Source of the DNA: Roseibium sp. HPY-6
Lineage (GTDB): Bacteria > Pseudomonadota > Alphaproteobacteria > Rhizobiales > Stappiaceae
Assembly: GCF_040530035.1 (NCBI RefSeq)
Contig: NZ_JBEWCD010000001.1
Location: 1,922,001 to 1,986,000, forward strand
Direction: 5' to 3'
Length of the DNA: 64,000 nt
Shown: one piece after another, positions 18,335 through 27,363 of the stretch
Numbering within the stretch: the first letter of the stretch is position 1
Layout: each line of letters opens with the position of its first letter
The notes under the pieces: generated by a model
Seen by the model: only the letters and a program-made list of their open reading frames with translations
What the model was told of the DNA's origin: nothing
Databases searched by the model: none
Position numbers and translations under genes: made by a program

Positions 18335-18467
18335 AGGCCCCTTCCAGGGTCACGAGACCACCTGAGCGGACCTGACCGTCCGGCTGATCTCACCAGGAAC
18401 ACCAGAGCGTTTGAGCGGCAGGGCCGCACAGGAGCGGCCGGCCCGACCGGCACGCAGGAGGAGACCT

Positions 18468-19634
18468 ATGGCTGAGTCCCAAGAGACCGCCGCACCCGAG
18501 GCATCTGAGCCAGAGACACCTGAGCCCGGGGCACCTGAGAAGGACGAACGCGTCCGCGAGATGTCCGCCATGCGCAAGGCCCTGATCCGCCCCGAACTGG
18601 GCGCGATCTGCGGCACCATCCTCGTTTTCATCTTCTTTATCTCCATTGCCAGCGGCAGCGGCATGTTTGCCGCCGAGGGCATCGTCAACTGGGGCACGGT
18701 ATCGGCCCAGTTCGCCATCATCGCCGTCGGCGCCTGCCTGTTGATGATCGCCGGCGAGTTCGACCTGTCGGTCGGCTCCATGATCGGCTTTTCCGGCATC
18801 ATCATCGCCCTCATGAGCGTGCAATGGGGCTTTCCCACCTGGTTTGCCATTCTGGTCGCCTTCGCCATGGCGCTCGCCATCGGCGCCCTCAACGGCTACC
18901 TGGTGGTCAAGACCGGCCTGCCCTCCTTCATCGTCACCCTGGCCTTCCTCTATATCCTGCGCGGCCTGACGATCTTCATTGCCATCGCCACCACCCGCAA
19001 GACCATCATCGGCGGCGTCAAGGATGCGGCCGAGGGCGATCCGATCGCCTGGCTCTTCGGCGGCAAGGTCTTCAACTGGCTGTTTGTCTGGCTTGCCGAT
19101 CTTGGCGTTGTCGGCACTTTCGTCGCCGGGCCCAAGGCCGGCCAGCCGGTGGTCGAGGGCATTCCCATGCTGATGATCTGGGCCGTCATCCTGATCGTCT
19201 TCGGCCATTTCCTTCTGACCCGCACCAAGTTCGGCAACTGGATCTTCGCCTCCGGCGGCGATGCCCAGGCGGCCCGCTATGTCGGCGTGCCGGTGAACCG
19301 GGTCAAGATCTCCATGTTCATGTTCACCGCCTTCTGCGCCACCATCTTCGCCACCTGCCAGGTGATGGAGTTCGGTTCAGCGGCCGCCGACCGCGGTCTC
19401 CTGAAGGAGTTCGAGGCGATCATCTCCGTGGTCATCGGCGGGGCGTTGCTGACCGGCGGCTACGGCTCGGTCATCGGTGCCGCCCTGGGCGCGCTTATCT
19501 TCGGCGTGGTCCAGCAGGGCCTGTTCTTTGCCGGTGTGGAAAGCTCGCTCTTCCGCGTGTTCCTCGGGGTGATCCTGCTGCTGGCCGTGATCCTCAACAC
19601 CTATATCCGCCGCATGATCACGGGGGAGCGTTAA
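18468..19634 (+). CDS. ABC importer permease (FrcC/RbsC family) of the inositol locus
   Basis: A 388-residue membrane protein with about 8-10 hydrophobic segments. It has the BPD_transp_2 pattern: [16 protein letters not shown] and [20 protein letters not shown] early, then [20 protein letters not shown] as the ATPase-contact loop. An unusual hydrophilic N-terminus of about 35 residues, rich in Glu, Pro and Ala, precedes the first membrane segment. CAGGAGGAGACCT before the ATG at 18468 supports this start over one at 18411. The ATPase gene follows one base after its stop. Confidence 0.9.
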   Translation: MAESQETAAPEASEPETPEPGAPEKDERVREMSAMRKALIRPELGAICGTILVFIFFISIASGSGMFAAEGIVNWGTVSAQFAIIAVGACLLMIAGEFDLSVGSMIGFSGIIIALMSVQWGFPTWFAILVAFAMALAIGALNGYLVVKTGLPSFIVTLAFLYILRGLTIFIAIATTRKTIIGGVKDAAEGDPIAWLFGGKVFNWLFVWLADLGVVGTFVAGPKAGQPVVEGIPMLMIWAVILIVFGHFLLTRTKFGNWIFASGGDAQAARYVGVPVNRVKISMFMFTAFCATIFATCQVMEFGSAAADRGLLKEFEAIISVVIGGALLTGGYGSVIGAALGALIFGVVQQGLFFAGVESSLFRVFLGVILLLAVILNTYIRRMITGER

Positions 19635-19635
19635 G

Positions 19636-20415
19636 ATGTCTGATGCCCTCATAGAACTCGTCGATATCGAGAAGCATTTCGGTCCGGTGATCGCGCTGAA
19701 CGGGGTTTCGGTCTCCGTCAGGGCGGGCGAGTGCCACTGCCTTCTGGGCGACAACGGCGCGGGCAAGTCCACCTTCATCAAGACCATGTCCGGCGTGCAC
19801 AAGCCGACCAGGGGCAAGATCCTGATCGAAGGCAGGGAGACCAACTTCGAGAGCCCGCGCGATGCCATGACCGCCGGCATTGCCACGGTCTACCAGGACC
19901 TGGCCATGATCCCGCTGATGTCGGTCACCCGGAACTTCTGGATGGGGCGTGAGCCGGAAAAGCGCTTCGGCCCGTTCAAGTTCTTCGACTTTGCCACCGC
20001 CAACGAGGTCACCATGAGCGAGATGGCCAGGATGGGCATTCACTTGCGCTCGCCCGACCAGGCCGTCGGCACCCTGTCGGGCGGCGAGCGCCAGACCGTC
20101 GCCATCTCAAGGGCGGTCTACTTCGGCGCCAAGGTTCTCATTCTCGACGAGCCCACTTCCGCCCTCGGGGTCCGCCAGACCTCGAATGTGCTGGCCACCA
20201 TCGACAAGGTCCGCAAGAAGGGCATCGGCGTCGTCTTCATCACCCACAACGTCCGCCACGCCATGGCCGTCGGAGACCGCTTCACCGTCCTCAACCGCGG
20301 CAAGACACTTGGAACAGCCGAACGCGGACACATCAAGGCCGAAGAACTCCAGGAACTCATGGCTGGAGGACAGGAACTCGCGCAACTCGAAGGATCCCTC
20401 GGAGGAACGGTGTAG
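19636..20415 (+). CDS. ABC importer ATPase (FrcA type) of the inositol locus
   Basis: A 259-residue single-domain ATPase; RbsA-type proteins are about 500 residues with two domains, so this is the half-length FrcA type. Walker A is GDNGAGKST (residues 38-46), the signature LSGGERQ, Walker [12 protein letters not shown], and the switch His is in [12 protein letters not shown]. It is the last gene of the importer operon. Confidence 0.92.
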   Translation: MSDALIELVDIEKHFGPVIALNGVSVSVRAGECHCLLGDNGAGKSTFIKTMSGVHKPTRGKILIEGRETNFESPRDAMTAGIATVYQDLAMIPLMSVTRNFWMGREPEKRFGPFKFFDFATANEVTMSEMARMGIHLRSPDQAVGTLSGGERQTVAISRAVYFGAKVLILDEPTSALGVRQTSNVLATIDKVRKKGIGVVFITHNVRHAMAVGDRFTVLNRGKTLGTAERGHIKAEELQELMAGGQELAQLEGSLGGTV

Positions 20416-20424
20416 CCATCACCG

Positions 20425-20451
20425 GGCCGCGATCAGTCATCAAGCGCGGCC
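20425..20451 (+). terminator. Weak hairpin after the importer operon
   Basis: An inverted repeat with 7-base GC arms (20425-20431 and 20445-20451) and a 13-base loop lies in the 62-bp convergent gap between the ATPase gene and the histidine kinase gene. Only a CCGTTTAAG follows, so a terminator role is uncertain. Confidence 0.3.
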
Positions 20452-20477
20452 TGCTTCCGTTTAAGAACAAGTCACCA

Positions 20478-22508
20478 TCAGGCGACTTTGCGGCACTCTG
20501 CCAAAGGCACTGTCAGGACAAATTCAGTGCCTTGCCCCTTTCGTGAGCGGCAGGAAAGCTCCATGCCGTTCTCGCGGGCGAGTTCATAACAAACGGACAG
20601 GCCAAGACCGTGCCCCTCGGATGTTTTCCCCTTCTTGTAGGCTTGCGCAAATTCTGCGATCTCATTTTCATCCATGCCTTTGCCGGTGTCATAAACGCAC
20701 AGGTTCAACTGGCCGTCCTGTGATCTGACACCGAACACCACCTTCCCGGCCTCGGTGTATTTCACCGCATTTGAAACGAGATTGCTCACGATCCGCATGA
20801 TGATAAGCGGCGGCACCGAGACGCGTTTGCGTGACGCGACGCGCCGAAGCTCGATGCCTTTCGAAACCGCCTCCTCCCTGAACATTTCATGGACAGTGTC
20901 GAGAACCAGCGCGATTTCATAAATCTCTGTTTCAGTGTCCTGATCTCCGTCAACCTGGAGGTCATCCGCCTCTGCGCTCACATTCTGATCGTCCGTCTGA
21001 GCATGGTCCGTTTCATCAGGTGTCGTTTGCCGGAGATAGTCGTTCGAAAGCGCCTCGATATAGTCGAAGGCTTCTTTCAGCCGCGACCGCACTTCCGGCT
21101 CCAGATCCGTCGCCAGACTGTCGACATTCATGCGTAGCGACATGATCGGCTGCTTGAGATCGTGAGATGCGGTGGCCAGTTGCCTCTGCCGCAAGCTCGC
21201 CAGCTCGCGGGCCCGGGTGTAGTTACGTTCGGCGACGAGCAGTTCCTGGCTGCGCCTTGCCTCTGCTTCCAGAGCGGACAATTCTGCCTGTACGGCTTTT
21301 GAATGCTGTCGGCGGAGGTTGATGATATGCGCCGTCAGGCCCGTCATCGTCGCGATCAGCAAGACAGAAAAGACACCCTTGACTGCCGTCGATACCGGGA
21401 TGATCTCTGCCCGGCTTCCAGCGACGAGAAGTGCGACAAGACCGGCACCGAGCAGAATGCCGATGACGGCGATCAGCATGCCCGTCAGGTGTATCTCACC
21501 GTGTTTGCGGCGCCAGATACCGCTTGCGACAAACATGGCAACAAACATCAGAACAAGAAGCACGTAGCTGAAAAGGGCCGCATAGGGTCCTGGCGAGATG
21601 AGCGAGATCACAAAACCGGCCAGCGACAGGAGGCTGAGGAGAGACAGACCAACGGACAGTCTTGTTTCGCCGCTTTCATCCCTGACCGATCGCCCGGCGA
21701 TCAGAAATCCGGTCCCGGAAAGCGCATAGAGCAGGAAAAAGCCGACGGCGGATTGGATGTCAGGCGTTTCAGGATAGAAGAAGCGGAACCACAGACCATC
21801 AATATAGGCGATCAGGGCAAGCCCGACAGTAAACTGCACGGCGTAAAGCATGCCGATCCAGTTCTTCATCGCCAGATGAAATCCGAAAAAGAACACGAGA
21901 CTGGAAATGCAGAAGGCGTAGAAAGCCGTGTGCGTGATCCCGGAAACAAAGGCCGAGGCTTCCAGTTCGGAGGGTGTTTCAAGTCCCATGCGAAAGGACT
22001 GAAAGGGTCCGAACTTGAAATTCACCAGAAGGGTCACCTTCTCCCGGGGCGCGATTTCAAAAACCGGGGTTCTAAGGCGCGTCACAGAGTGGTCGTCGGG
22101 AATGAACGGCTCGAAGATCGAATAGTCGATCAAAGCCTCCGTAAATCCACTTTCGCGAATCAGATAGGCATCCACTTCGCTGACGAGCGGAAGGTCGACC
22201 ACCAGGATCAACGGGTCGGCACCGCGTCCGTCATCGATTGTGTCATTGAAAATCTCGACCGCCGCCCATGCTTCCGGTGCGTAGTTCCACTCCAGCATCG
22301 TTGTTTCAAGATCCGGACTGAACTCGCCCGCGCGATAAAGCCTCAAAATATCGCCGAGAGACTTCGACGGATCGCTGAAAAATGTCAGTTGGCCTCTTAG
22401 ATCCGCAACGCCTTTTCCGGGCTCAAGACGGACGGTTTCCGCACGGCTGAGGCTGAGCGCGAGGAGCCAGAAAAGCAGAGACAAAACAAGGCGAAGCGAA
22501 CTGGTCAT
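20478..22508 (-). CDS. 7TMR-DISM sensor histidine kinase
   Basis: A 676-residue inner-membrane sensor kinase. Order: signal peptide (about 1-23), a periplasmic beta-sandwich sensor of the 7TMR-DISM extracellular type (about 30-175), seven predicted membrane segments (about 185-395), a coiled coil, then the kinase core. The phospho-acceptor is His449 in ATASHDLKQPIMSL. A low-complexity acidic stretch (DETDHAQTDDQNV onward) interrupts the region between the H-box and ATPase domain. The ATP site shows SNLVSNAVKYTE, DTGKGM and GHGLGLSV. DISM receptors often sense carbohydrates or other small molecules. The divergent response regulator gene 50 bp away is its likely partner. Confidence 0.92.
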   Translation of the reverse strand: MTSSLRLVLSLLFWLLALSLSRAETVRLEPGKGVADLRGQLTFFSDPSKSLGDILRLYRAGEFSPDLETTMLEWNYAPEAWAAVEIFNDTIDDGRGADPLILVVDLPLVSEVDAYLIRESGFTEALIDYSIFEPFIPDDHSVTRLRTPVFEIAPREKVTLLVNFKFGPFQSFRMGLETPSELEASAFVSGITHTAFYAFCISSLVFFFGFHLAMKNWIGMLYAVQFTVGLALIAYIDGLWFRFFYPETPDIQSAVGFFLLYALSGTGFLIAGRSVRDESGETRLSVGLSLLSLLSLAGFVISLISPGPYAALFSYVLLVLMFVAMFVASGIWRRKHGEIHLTGMLIAVIGILLGAGLVALLVAGSRAEIIPVSTAVKGVFSVLLIATMTGLTAHIINLRRQHSKAVQAELSALEAEARRSQELLVAERNYTRARELASLRQRQLATASHDLKQPIMSLRMNVDSLATDLEPEVRSRLKEAFDYIEALSNDYLRQTTPDETDHAQTDDQNVSAEADDLQVDGDQDTETEIYEIALVLDTVHEMFREEAVSKGIELRRVASRKRVSVPPLIIMRIVSNLVSNAVKYTEAGKVVFGVRSQDGQLNLCVYDTGKGMDENEIAEFAQAYKKGKTSEGHGLGLSVCYELARENGMELSCRSRKGQGTEFVLTVPLAECRKVA

Positions 22509-22558
22509 TTCCCGAAAGGCATGTCAGGTTATTCCTATCGTCAAAAGGATACTGGGCC

Positions 22559-23212
22559 GTGAACGACCAAAAATACAACGCAATAATCGCGGATGATCAT
22601 GCAATTGTTCGGGCGGGCCTGAAAGATGCACTCGAAAAGCCGGGACTGATTGAACCGGAGGGCATTCGCGTCGTCGCTGAAGCCGGCGATGGTCTCAGCG
22701 CCATTGCAGCGGTGCGAAAGCATAGACCCCACCTTCTCTTGCTGGACGTCTCCATGCCGATGGCAGGTGGTGTCGAAGTCCTGGTGGAGGCAAGGCGTTG
22801 GTCCAAGGAGACCCGTGTTGTCGTGCTCACGGGCATTTCCGCCGTTGGCCTGGTTTCCGATCTGGTGGAAACGGGTGTCGACGGGCTTTTTTCGAAAGCC
22901 TCGGACAACACGGAATTCTACGAAAAACTGCCGGGAATCCTGCGCGGCCAACGGCACGTATCGGAGTATTTTCTGAAGATCCTGGAAGAAACGCCGACAC
23001 CGCCGGTCCTAACCGACCGGGAGCGTCAAACGCTGAACATGATCCTTTCAGGCAAGTCCAACAAGGAAATCGCCGAAGGTTTCGGCATAAGCATCAAAAC
23101 CGTCGACAAACACCGGACCAGCCTGATGCAGAAGCTGAAAGTGCACTCTGTCCCGCAGCTGATAGCACGCGCCTTGAAGGAGGGTTTGATCGATCCGTCA
23201 AAGGAACTCTAA
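22559..23212 (+). CDS. NarL/LuxR-type response regulator
   Basis: A 217-residue two-domain regulator. Receiver domain: acidic pair in IIADDHAIVRAGL, phospho-acceptor Asp63 in LLLLDVSMP, and a conserved Thr/Lys region (VVLTGIS and LFSKAS). C-terminal LuxR helix-turn-helix: LTDRERQTLNMILSGKSNKE through IKTVDKHRTSLMQKL. The start is GTG at 22559. It is divergent from the sensor kinase with only 50 bp between the genes, so one small control region serves both. Confidence 0.93.
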   Translation: MNDQKYNAIIADDHAIVRAGLKDALEKPGLIEPEGIRVVAEAGDGLSAIAAVRKHRPHLLLLDVSMPMAGGVEVLVEARRWSKETRVVVLTGISAVGLVSDLVETGVDGLFSKASDNTEFYEKLPGILRGQRHVSEYFLKILEETPTPPVLTDRERQTLNMILSGKSNKEIAEGFGISIKTVDKHRTSLMQKLKVHSVPQLIARALKEGLIDPSKEL

Positions 23213-23289
23213 CTGGGGCATCAACCCCATGGCACGAAAAGCCAGAACGCGGGATCATTCATAAAACAGCCTGATACGGGACAAGAACC

Positions 23290-23958
23290 ATGCTGTGCGC
23301 GAAACAAGCGATCCGTCAGATGACCAAAGGCCTCGCCCTTGCCGCTTTGTTTATGGCTTTTCCGCTCTCATCAAACGCGCAGCCGGCATCTGGCGAAGGC
23401 TTTCGCGAGGTGCGCGTTGCCCCCGGCACCGCCGTCGCAGACGATTTGATCGACGTGGTGCTGCCATTTCTGAAAGGTCACCCGGAACGGGATGAAGGCA
23501 ACGGCGGAATGCAGTTGAATATCCGCAAGGACAGCGGAGGTTATCTCGTGAACATCATACTGACAGGCTATCTGGATGATGTTCTGCATGGCGAGCATTT
23601 CCGCGGAGTTGTTATTCCGCTGCCCGACGATCGCTGGGAACTTCTTTCCATGTCAGTGAAACCGCTCTGTGCCCGCGGCCAGAATATTGATGGCGTCTGC
23701 CAGAGCACACCAGCTTCCGAGCGCACCATGGCATCGGATGTGACGCCGGCCGGCCCCGGAATGTGCGTGGATGTGCCGTTGGACGACACATTGAACCTGC
23801 GTGCCGGACCGGGAACACGGCATCATGTTGTCGGCTCACTGGCGCCTGGCACCTGCTCTGTCGAACTGTTTGACATATGTGAGGGGAACTGGTGTCAGGT
23901 CAGGTGGGCCCAGATTTCCGGGTGGGTAAATACCCGTTATCTTGCACCCATGAACTAG
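23290..23958 (+). CDS. Exported protein with C-terminal bacterial SH3 domain
   Basis: A 222-residue protein with an N-terminal signal sequence (hydrophobic LALAALFMAFPLSSNA; an internal ATG at 23320 would give a more compact one). Residues about 40-140 match no family I recognise. Residues about 155-220 form an SH3b domain: TLNLRAGPGTRHHVVGSLAP, then GNWCQVRW and SGWVNTRYLAP. Such domains bind cell-wall or protein ligands in the periplasm. Six Cys residues in the mature part suggest disulfides. It follows the response regulator by 77 bp and may be its target. Confidence 0.75.
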   Translation: MLCAKQAIRQMTKGLALAALFMAFPLSSNAQPASGEGFREVRVAPGTAVADDLIDVVLPFLKGHPERDEGNGGMQLNIRKDSGGYLVNIILTGYLDDVLHGEHFRGVVIPLPDDRWELLSMSVKPLCARGQNIDGVCQSTPASERTMASDVTPAGPGMCVDVPLDDTLNLRAGPGTRHHVVGSLAPGTCSVELFDICEGNWCQVRWAQISGWVNTRYLAPMN

Positions 23959-23961
23959 TCT

Positions 23962-24885
23962 ATGCTGCCGCCGGCGGCATTCAATGACCAGATACGAGAA
24001 GCAACACACCGTCCGATGTGCAATCAAGGATCCCGAAAGACCGTTCTTTTCTGCCAGGTTATCCTGGCAGCGAGCCTTGCCGTCCTGATTTCAACACATC
24101 TGGCGTTGGGTGAAGAGCTCCGTAAACCGACCTTCCTGGAAAGCGGCGACAATGATCTTATCAGGTTTCAGATGGGTGACATTCCAAAGGCATCCCGGTC
24201 AGAACAAAGGGCTTTGTCCGACGCGCTTGATGAAGCGGCACCGGTGATAAGTCCTGAGGTGGCAGCCGACGCACTGAAGGAAGAAGCGCTTGCCGGGCCA
24301 GCGCCCAATGCACCTGCGCAGCTTACCGCGCGTTCGAGCAGTGGAAAGACAACGCAAACGAACTCAGGCACAAGTTTTGGGCTCGCTCGCCAACCGTTGA
24401 ACAGGATCTCACCGGACAGCTCGGACGTACAGGTTCTGACACCCAAAAACAGAAGGCAGCGGACTATGGAACTCGAAAGGACTGGCGAGCTTTCAGCGCG
24501 TTTCGCCCCGGATGCCGAAGCTTTGAGCCCGAGCAACGGCCTGTCCGGTTCAGGTTTTTCAGCTACCTTGCCAGCGCCCTCTGAAGCGGCAGCTCCGGAA
24601 CCGGACTTCTCCGACACGGTGAGTGCCCGTCTTGTGACTGTCTGTCTGAACAATCCGGATGATGCGAGCGGCGCAAAGGCTTTCGACATTCGACGAGACA
24701 GTCCGCCGCGTTACATAGCTGATGTCGGCACCTCCACCTGTGCAAGGTTCGAACCGACACGACACACCCTTTACCTATGGAAAACCAACGACATTGGAGC
24801 TTTGTCGCTGATCCTGTCCAACAGGCTGGATCTGAATGACGAGGATGGAACGCAGGTCACGCTGGATTGGCTGAGGGATGAATGA
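23962..24885 (+). CDS. Exported protein of unknown function, disordered middle
   Basis: A 307-residue protein I do not recognise. A signal-like hydrophobic stretch (VLFCQVILAASLAVLISTHL) starts about residue 28; an ATG at 24016 would place it at the true N-terminus. The middle (about 60-200) is rich in Ala, Ser, Pro and charged residues and looks disordered. The last 90 residues look folded, with two Cys (TVCLNNP, GTSTCARFEP). It starts 3 bases after the SH3 protein stop, so the two are co-transcribed. A short motif in the middle resembles one in the vWA protein encoded convergently next door. Confidence 0.65.
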   Translation: MLPPAAFNDQIREATHRPMCNQGSRKTVLFCQVILAASLAVLISTHLALGEELRKPTFLESGDNDLIRFQMGDIPKASRSEQRALSDALDEAAPVISPEVAADALKEEALAGPAPNAPAQLTARSSSGKTTQTNSGTSFGLARQPLNRISPDSSDVQVLTPKNRRQRTMELERTGELSARFAPDAEALSPSNGLSGSGFSATLPAPSEAAAPEPDFSDTVSARLVTVCLNNPDDASGAKAFDIRRDSPPRYIADVGTSTCARFEPTRHTLYLWKTNDIGALSLILSNRLDLNDEDGTQVTLDWLRDE

Positions 24886-24953
24886 CGCCCAAAATGCATG
24901 AAAGAGCGCGGGCAAGCCGAATGACTTGCCGGCGCCATTCTTTCAATGGATGA

Positions 24954-26798
24954 TCACCTCTGTGACACTTCGGCGAGCCTGACGAGGTTCAGGAATTCGG
25001 ACCGGTAACCGAAAGGGTCTTCACCACGATTGGCTTGTGCGAGCTGGGCGACATCGCCGAAGGTCCAGCTCTCCAGATAGTCGCTTCCTTTCAGCAATTG
25101 CCCAAATCCGGCAACAGAGGCGGCAAAAAGCGTTTCAGCTTGCGGAATGTCATGCGTATCAGCGCTCACCGGCGTTGTAACCAGCTTGCTCTTTTCAGCG
25201 CCGGGAACCTTGTAACGCAACTTCACGAAGGCAAGTTCTTCAGCTGGTGATTGACCGATCGGTTTTACTGACGGCACTTCGTTTCCATATCGAAGATCGG
25301 AGAATTTTCGGGCTGGCGATCCAACCGGCGTGACTTCATAAAGCGCTGTCACCGTATGCCCGGCCCCGATATCACCGGCGTCAACCTTGTCGTTTCTGAA
25401 GTCCTCGGTGTTGAGAGCACGGGTCTCGTAGCCGATGAGCCGATATTCGGCGACGGTTGCCGGATTGAATTCGACCTGGATCTTCACGTCCTGGGCGATC
25501 ATCGAAATTGAACTGACCACCTGGTCCACAAGCACTTTCCGGGCTTCCGACAAGGTATCGATATAGGCAGCGACACCCTGCCCGTTCTGCGCAAGCGTTT
25601 GCATGAGCGCGTCGTTGTAGTTCCCGCGCCCGAACCCGAGAACCGACAGCGCGGTCCCCTTTTCCCGCTGCTCGGAGATATAGCGTTTCAGGCTCTCCGT
25701 ATCCGAAAGACCGACATTGAAATCTCCGTCGGTGGCTAGAATAACGCGTGTCTGCTCACCTTCTCCGGTCATCTTCTCCGCAAGCGCATAAGCGCCCTTG
25801 AGACCTGCATGACCAGCCGTTGAACCGCTCGAGGTCAGCGCATCGATTTTTTGAAGGATGTGCGACTTCTCGGAGGCTTTTGTCGGTTCAAGCAGCACGC
25901 CCGCACTTCCTGCATAGGTCACGATCGCGACCTCGTCCTGATCCCGCAGGGACGCTAGCAAGAGCCGGAAGGACTGCTGCAACAGCGGCAGCTTGTTGGC
26001 GTCCGCCATGGACCCGGACGTATCTATCAGGAATACGAGGTTTTGCGGCGGAAGATCAGCGAGCGGAACCTTGTATCCCTGGATGCCGATCTGCATCAGT
26101 TTTGTATCCGCATTCCAGGGTGTATCGACAACAGAAACACTTGTGCGAAACGGCACGTCCCGATCGTCAGGCAGACTGTAATCGTACTTGAAATAATTGA
26201 TCATTTCTTCGACGCGAACTGCATCCTGTTTCGGCAAATACCCGCCATTGAGATTGGCTCTGACAAAGGAATAGGAAGCCGTGTCGACGTCGATGGAAAA
26301 GGTCGAAACCGGGTCGCTCGCAACCTGTTTCAGCGGAGTTGGTTGCGCGGACGCAAACCGTTCCCGATCTGTATTCAGCACAACGGGTCGGGAGGGATCC
26401 GAAGGTGCCAAGCGATGCTGAACGAGAGCTTCCTGAGAAGGAGCGAACCCTTCCAGAAGGCGCCCCGCGGATTGAGCAGAGTTGGTCTGGGAAAGCCCCA
26501 TGCGCTTGTTCGACGGTGTAATGGGCCGAACCTCGGCGGGTGTCAAAGCCGGAACGACGGTCGGTGACGGCGTCGGAACCTGCGTCACTGCATCGTTCAG
26601 TTCACTGTCGGCTTCCGTTCGAAGACGTGCGGAATCGAGCACAGTGTTTTGAGCTGCCTGCGGTGGTGCCTGCGTGCCTTTCTCGGCAAAAAGCTCTTTG
26701 AAATCGACGGTCTGCGTTGCCAGCGCAACGAAGGCCAGGGTCACGATTGAGGCCGAGCTGATCAGGACGGCCTTGGGGAGATGCTTACTGAGTGTCAT
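24954..26798 (-). CDS. von Willebrand factor A domain protein (YfbK-like)
   Basis: A 614-residue exported or membrane-anchored protein. An N-terminal hydrophobic segment (about 8-28) is followed by a long Pro/Ser/Thr-rich linker to about residue 165. Then comes the vWF-A N-terminal extension (STFSIDVDTASYSFVRANLN), the vWA domain with metal-site motif VFLIDTSGSMADANK and ILATDGDFNVG, and a C-terminal region (about 430-614) typical of YfbK-type proteins (DUF3520-like). GAGGA precedes the ATG. The metal site looks intact, so ligand binding is expected. It converges with the SH3/unknown pair. Binding partner unknown. Confidence 0.85.
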   Translation of the reverse strand: MTLSKHLPKAVLISSASIVTLAFVALATQTVDFKELFAEKGTQAPPQAAQNTVLDSARLRTEADSELNDAVTQVPTPSPTVVPALTPAEVRPITPSNKRMGLSQTNSAQSAGRLLEGFAPSQEALVQHRLAPSDPSRPVVLNTDRERFASAQPTPLKQVASDPVSTFSIDVDTASYSFVRANLNGGYLPKQDAVRVEEMINYFKYDYSLPDDRDVPFRTSVSVVDTPWNADTKLMQIGIQGYKVPLADLPPQNLVFLIDTSGSMADANKLPLLQQSFRLLLASLRDQDEVAIVTYAGSAGVLLEPTKASEKSHILQKIDALTSSGSTAGHAGLKGAYALAEKMTGEGEQTRVILATDGDFNVGLSDTESLKRYISEQREKGTALSVLGFGRGNYNDALMQTLAQNGQGVAAYIDTLSEARKVLVDQVVSSISMIAQDVKIQVEFNPATVAEYRLIGYETRALNTEDFRNDKVDAGDIGAGHTVTALYEVTPVGSPARKFSDLRYGNEVPSVKPIGQSPAEELAFVKLRYKVPGAEKSKLVTTPVSADTHDIPQAETLFAASVAGFGQLLKGSDYLESWTFGDVAQLAQANRGEDPFGYRSEFLNLVRLAEVSQR

Positions 26799-27363
26799 GG
26801 CTGGAATCCTCGAGCGGATACGGGTCTGACGCGACTAAGACAGACCGGTCCGCTTTTTTGTTGGAACAAACGAATTGACGGACGCACCGCCCCCCAGCCC
26901 ATGAACATCACGGAAATTGGCGATACCGGCACATAACGTGCCTCACTTCACTGCAAATCGCTTTGAATCGCCGGTAAAGACCGCACGATCAACACGCTTT
27001 TCAGGTGCATTTTCCGAAATAAGTTTCGGGTTTCACCTTCCTTTCTCGAACAAAATTCTGCCTGAGGGCAGATGACGATCGTTCGACGCGGGAAAGATGA
27101 AGGATGCGACCTTACGCGGGTATGGGGTCAATACCCCATATTGGCAGCCTCCTGCCTTCCGGGGCGCATGCCTTGACAATTTTTACAATCCGGAGTTCAG
27201 ATCAACTCTGCCCAGAAAGCAGGTGTTTTTTCTGAAAGAAATTGGTTTTGGTAAATAATAGCTTCCGCGTGTGCTTGTCTTTAGGCCTTGCTTTGTAATT
27301 GTATTTCTACAAACAATCGCTACATACAATCCATCTTATTGTTCAATATTCGGGAAGGGGCAC
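26799..27363. other. 565-bp non-coding gap between vWA gene and the AAA+ operon
   Basis: No credible gene seen. It holds the divergent control regions of two operons. A perfect 8-base inverted repeat with 4-base loop lies at 27121-27140. The stretch from about 27180 to 27350 is clearly more AT-rich than its surroundings, as expected for promoter DNA. A TTGACA hexamer occurs at 27173-27178, but no good -10 element follows at standard spacing. Confidence 0.6.
27121..27140. promoter_or_regulatory. Perfect inverted repeat, possible regulator site
   Basis: TATGGGGT-CAAT-ACCCCATA is a perfect palindrome with 8-base arms in the gap before the AAA+ operon. No T-run follows, and it lies over 200 bases from either gene, so an operator for an unknown regulator is more likely than a terminator. 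Confidence 0.45.

Noticed and set aside
18824..19654. 276-codon frame rich in Arg, His and Pro overlapping the inositol permease
   Set aside because: Out-of-frame reading of a GC-rich gene; composition is unlike any real protein, and the permease frame has clear family motifs.
27271..27363. N-terminal extension of the coiled-coil protein to 27271
   Set aside because: The extension is hydrophobic and aromatic, comes from the AT-rich promoter zone and lacks a ribosome-binding site, whereas 27364 has GAAGGGG.
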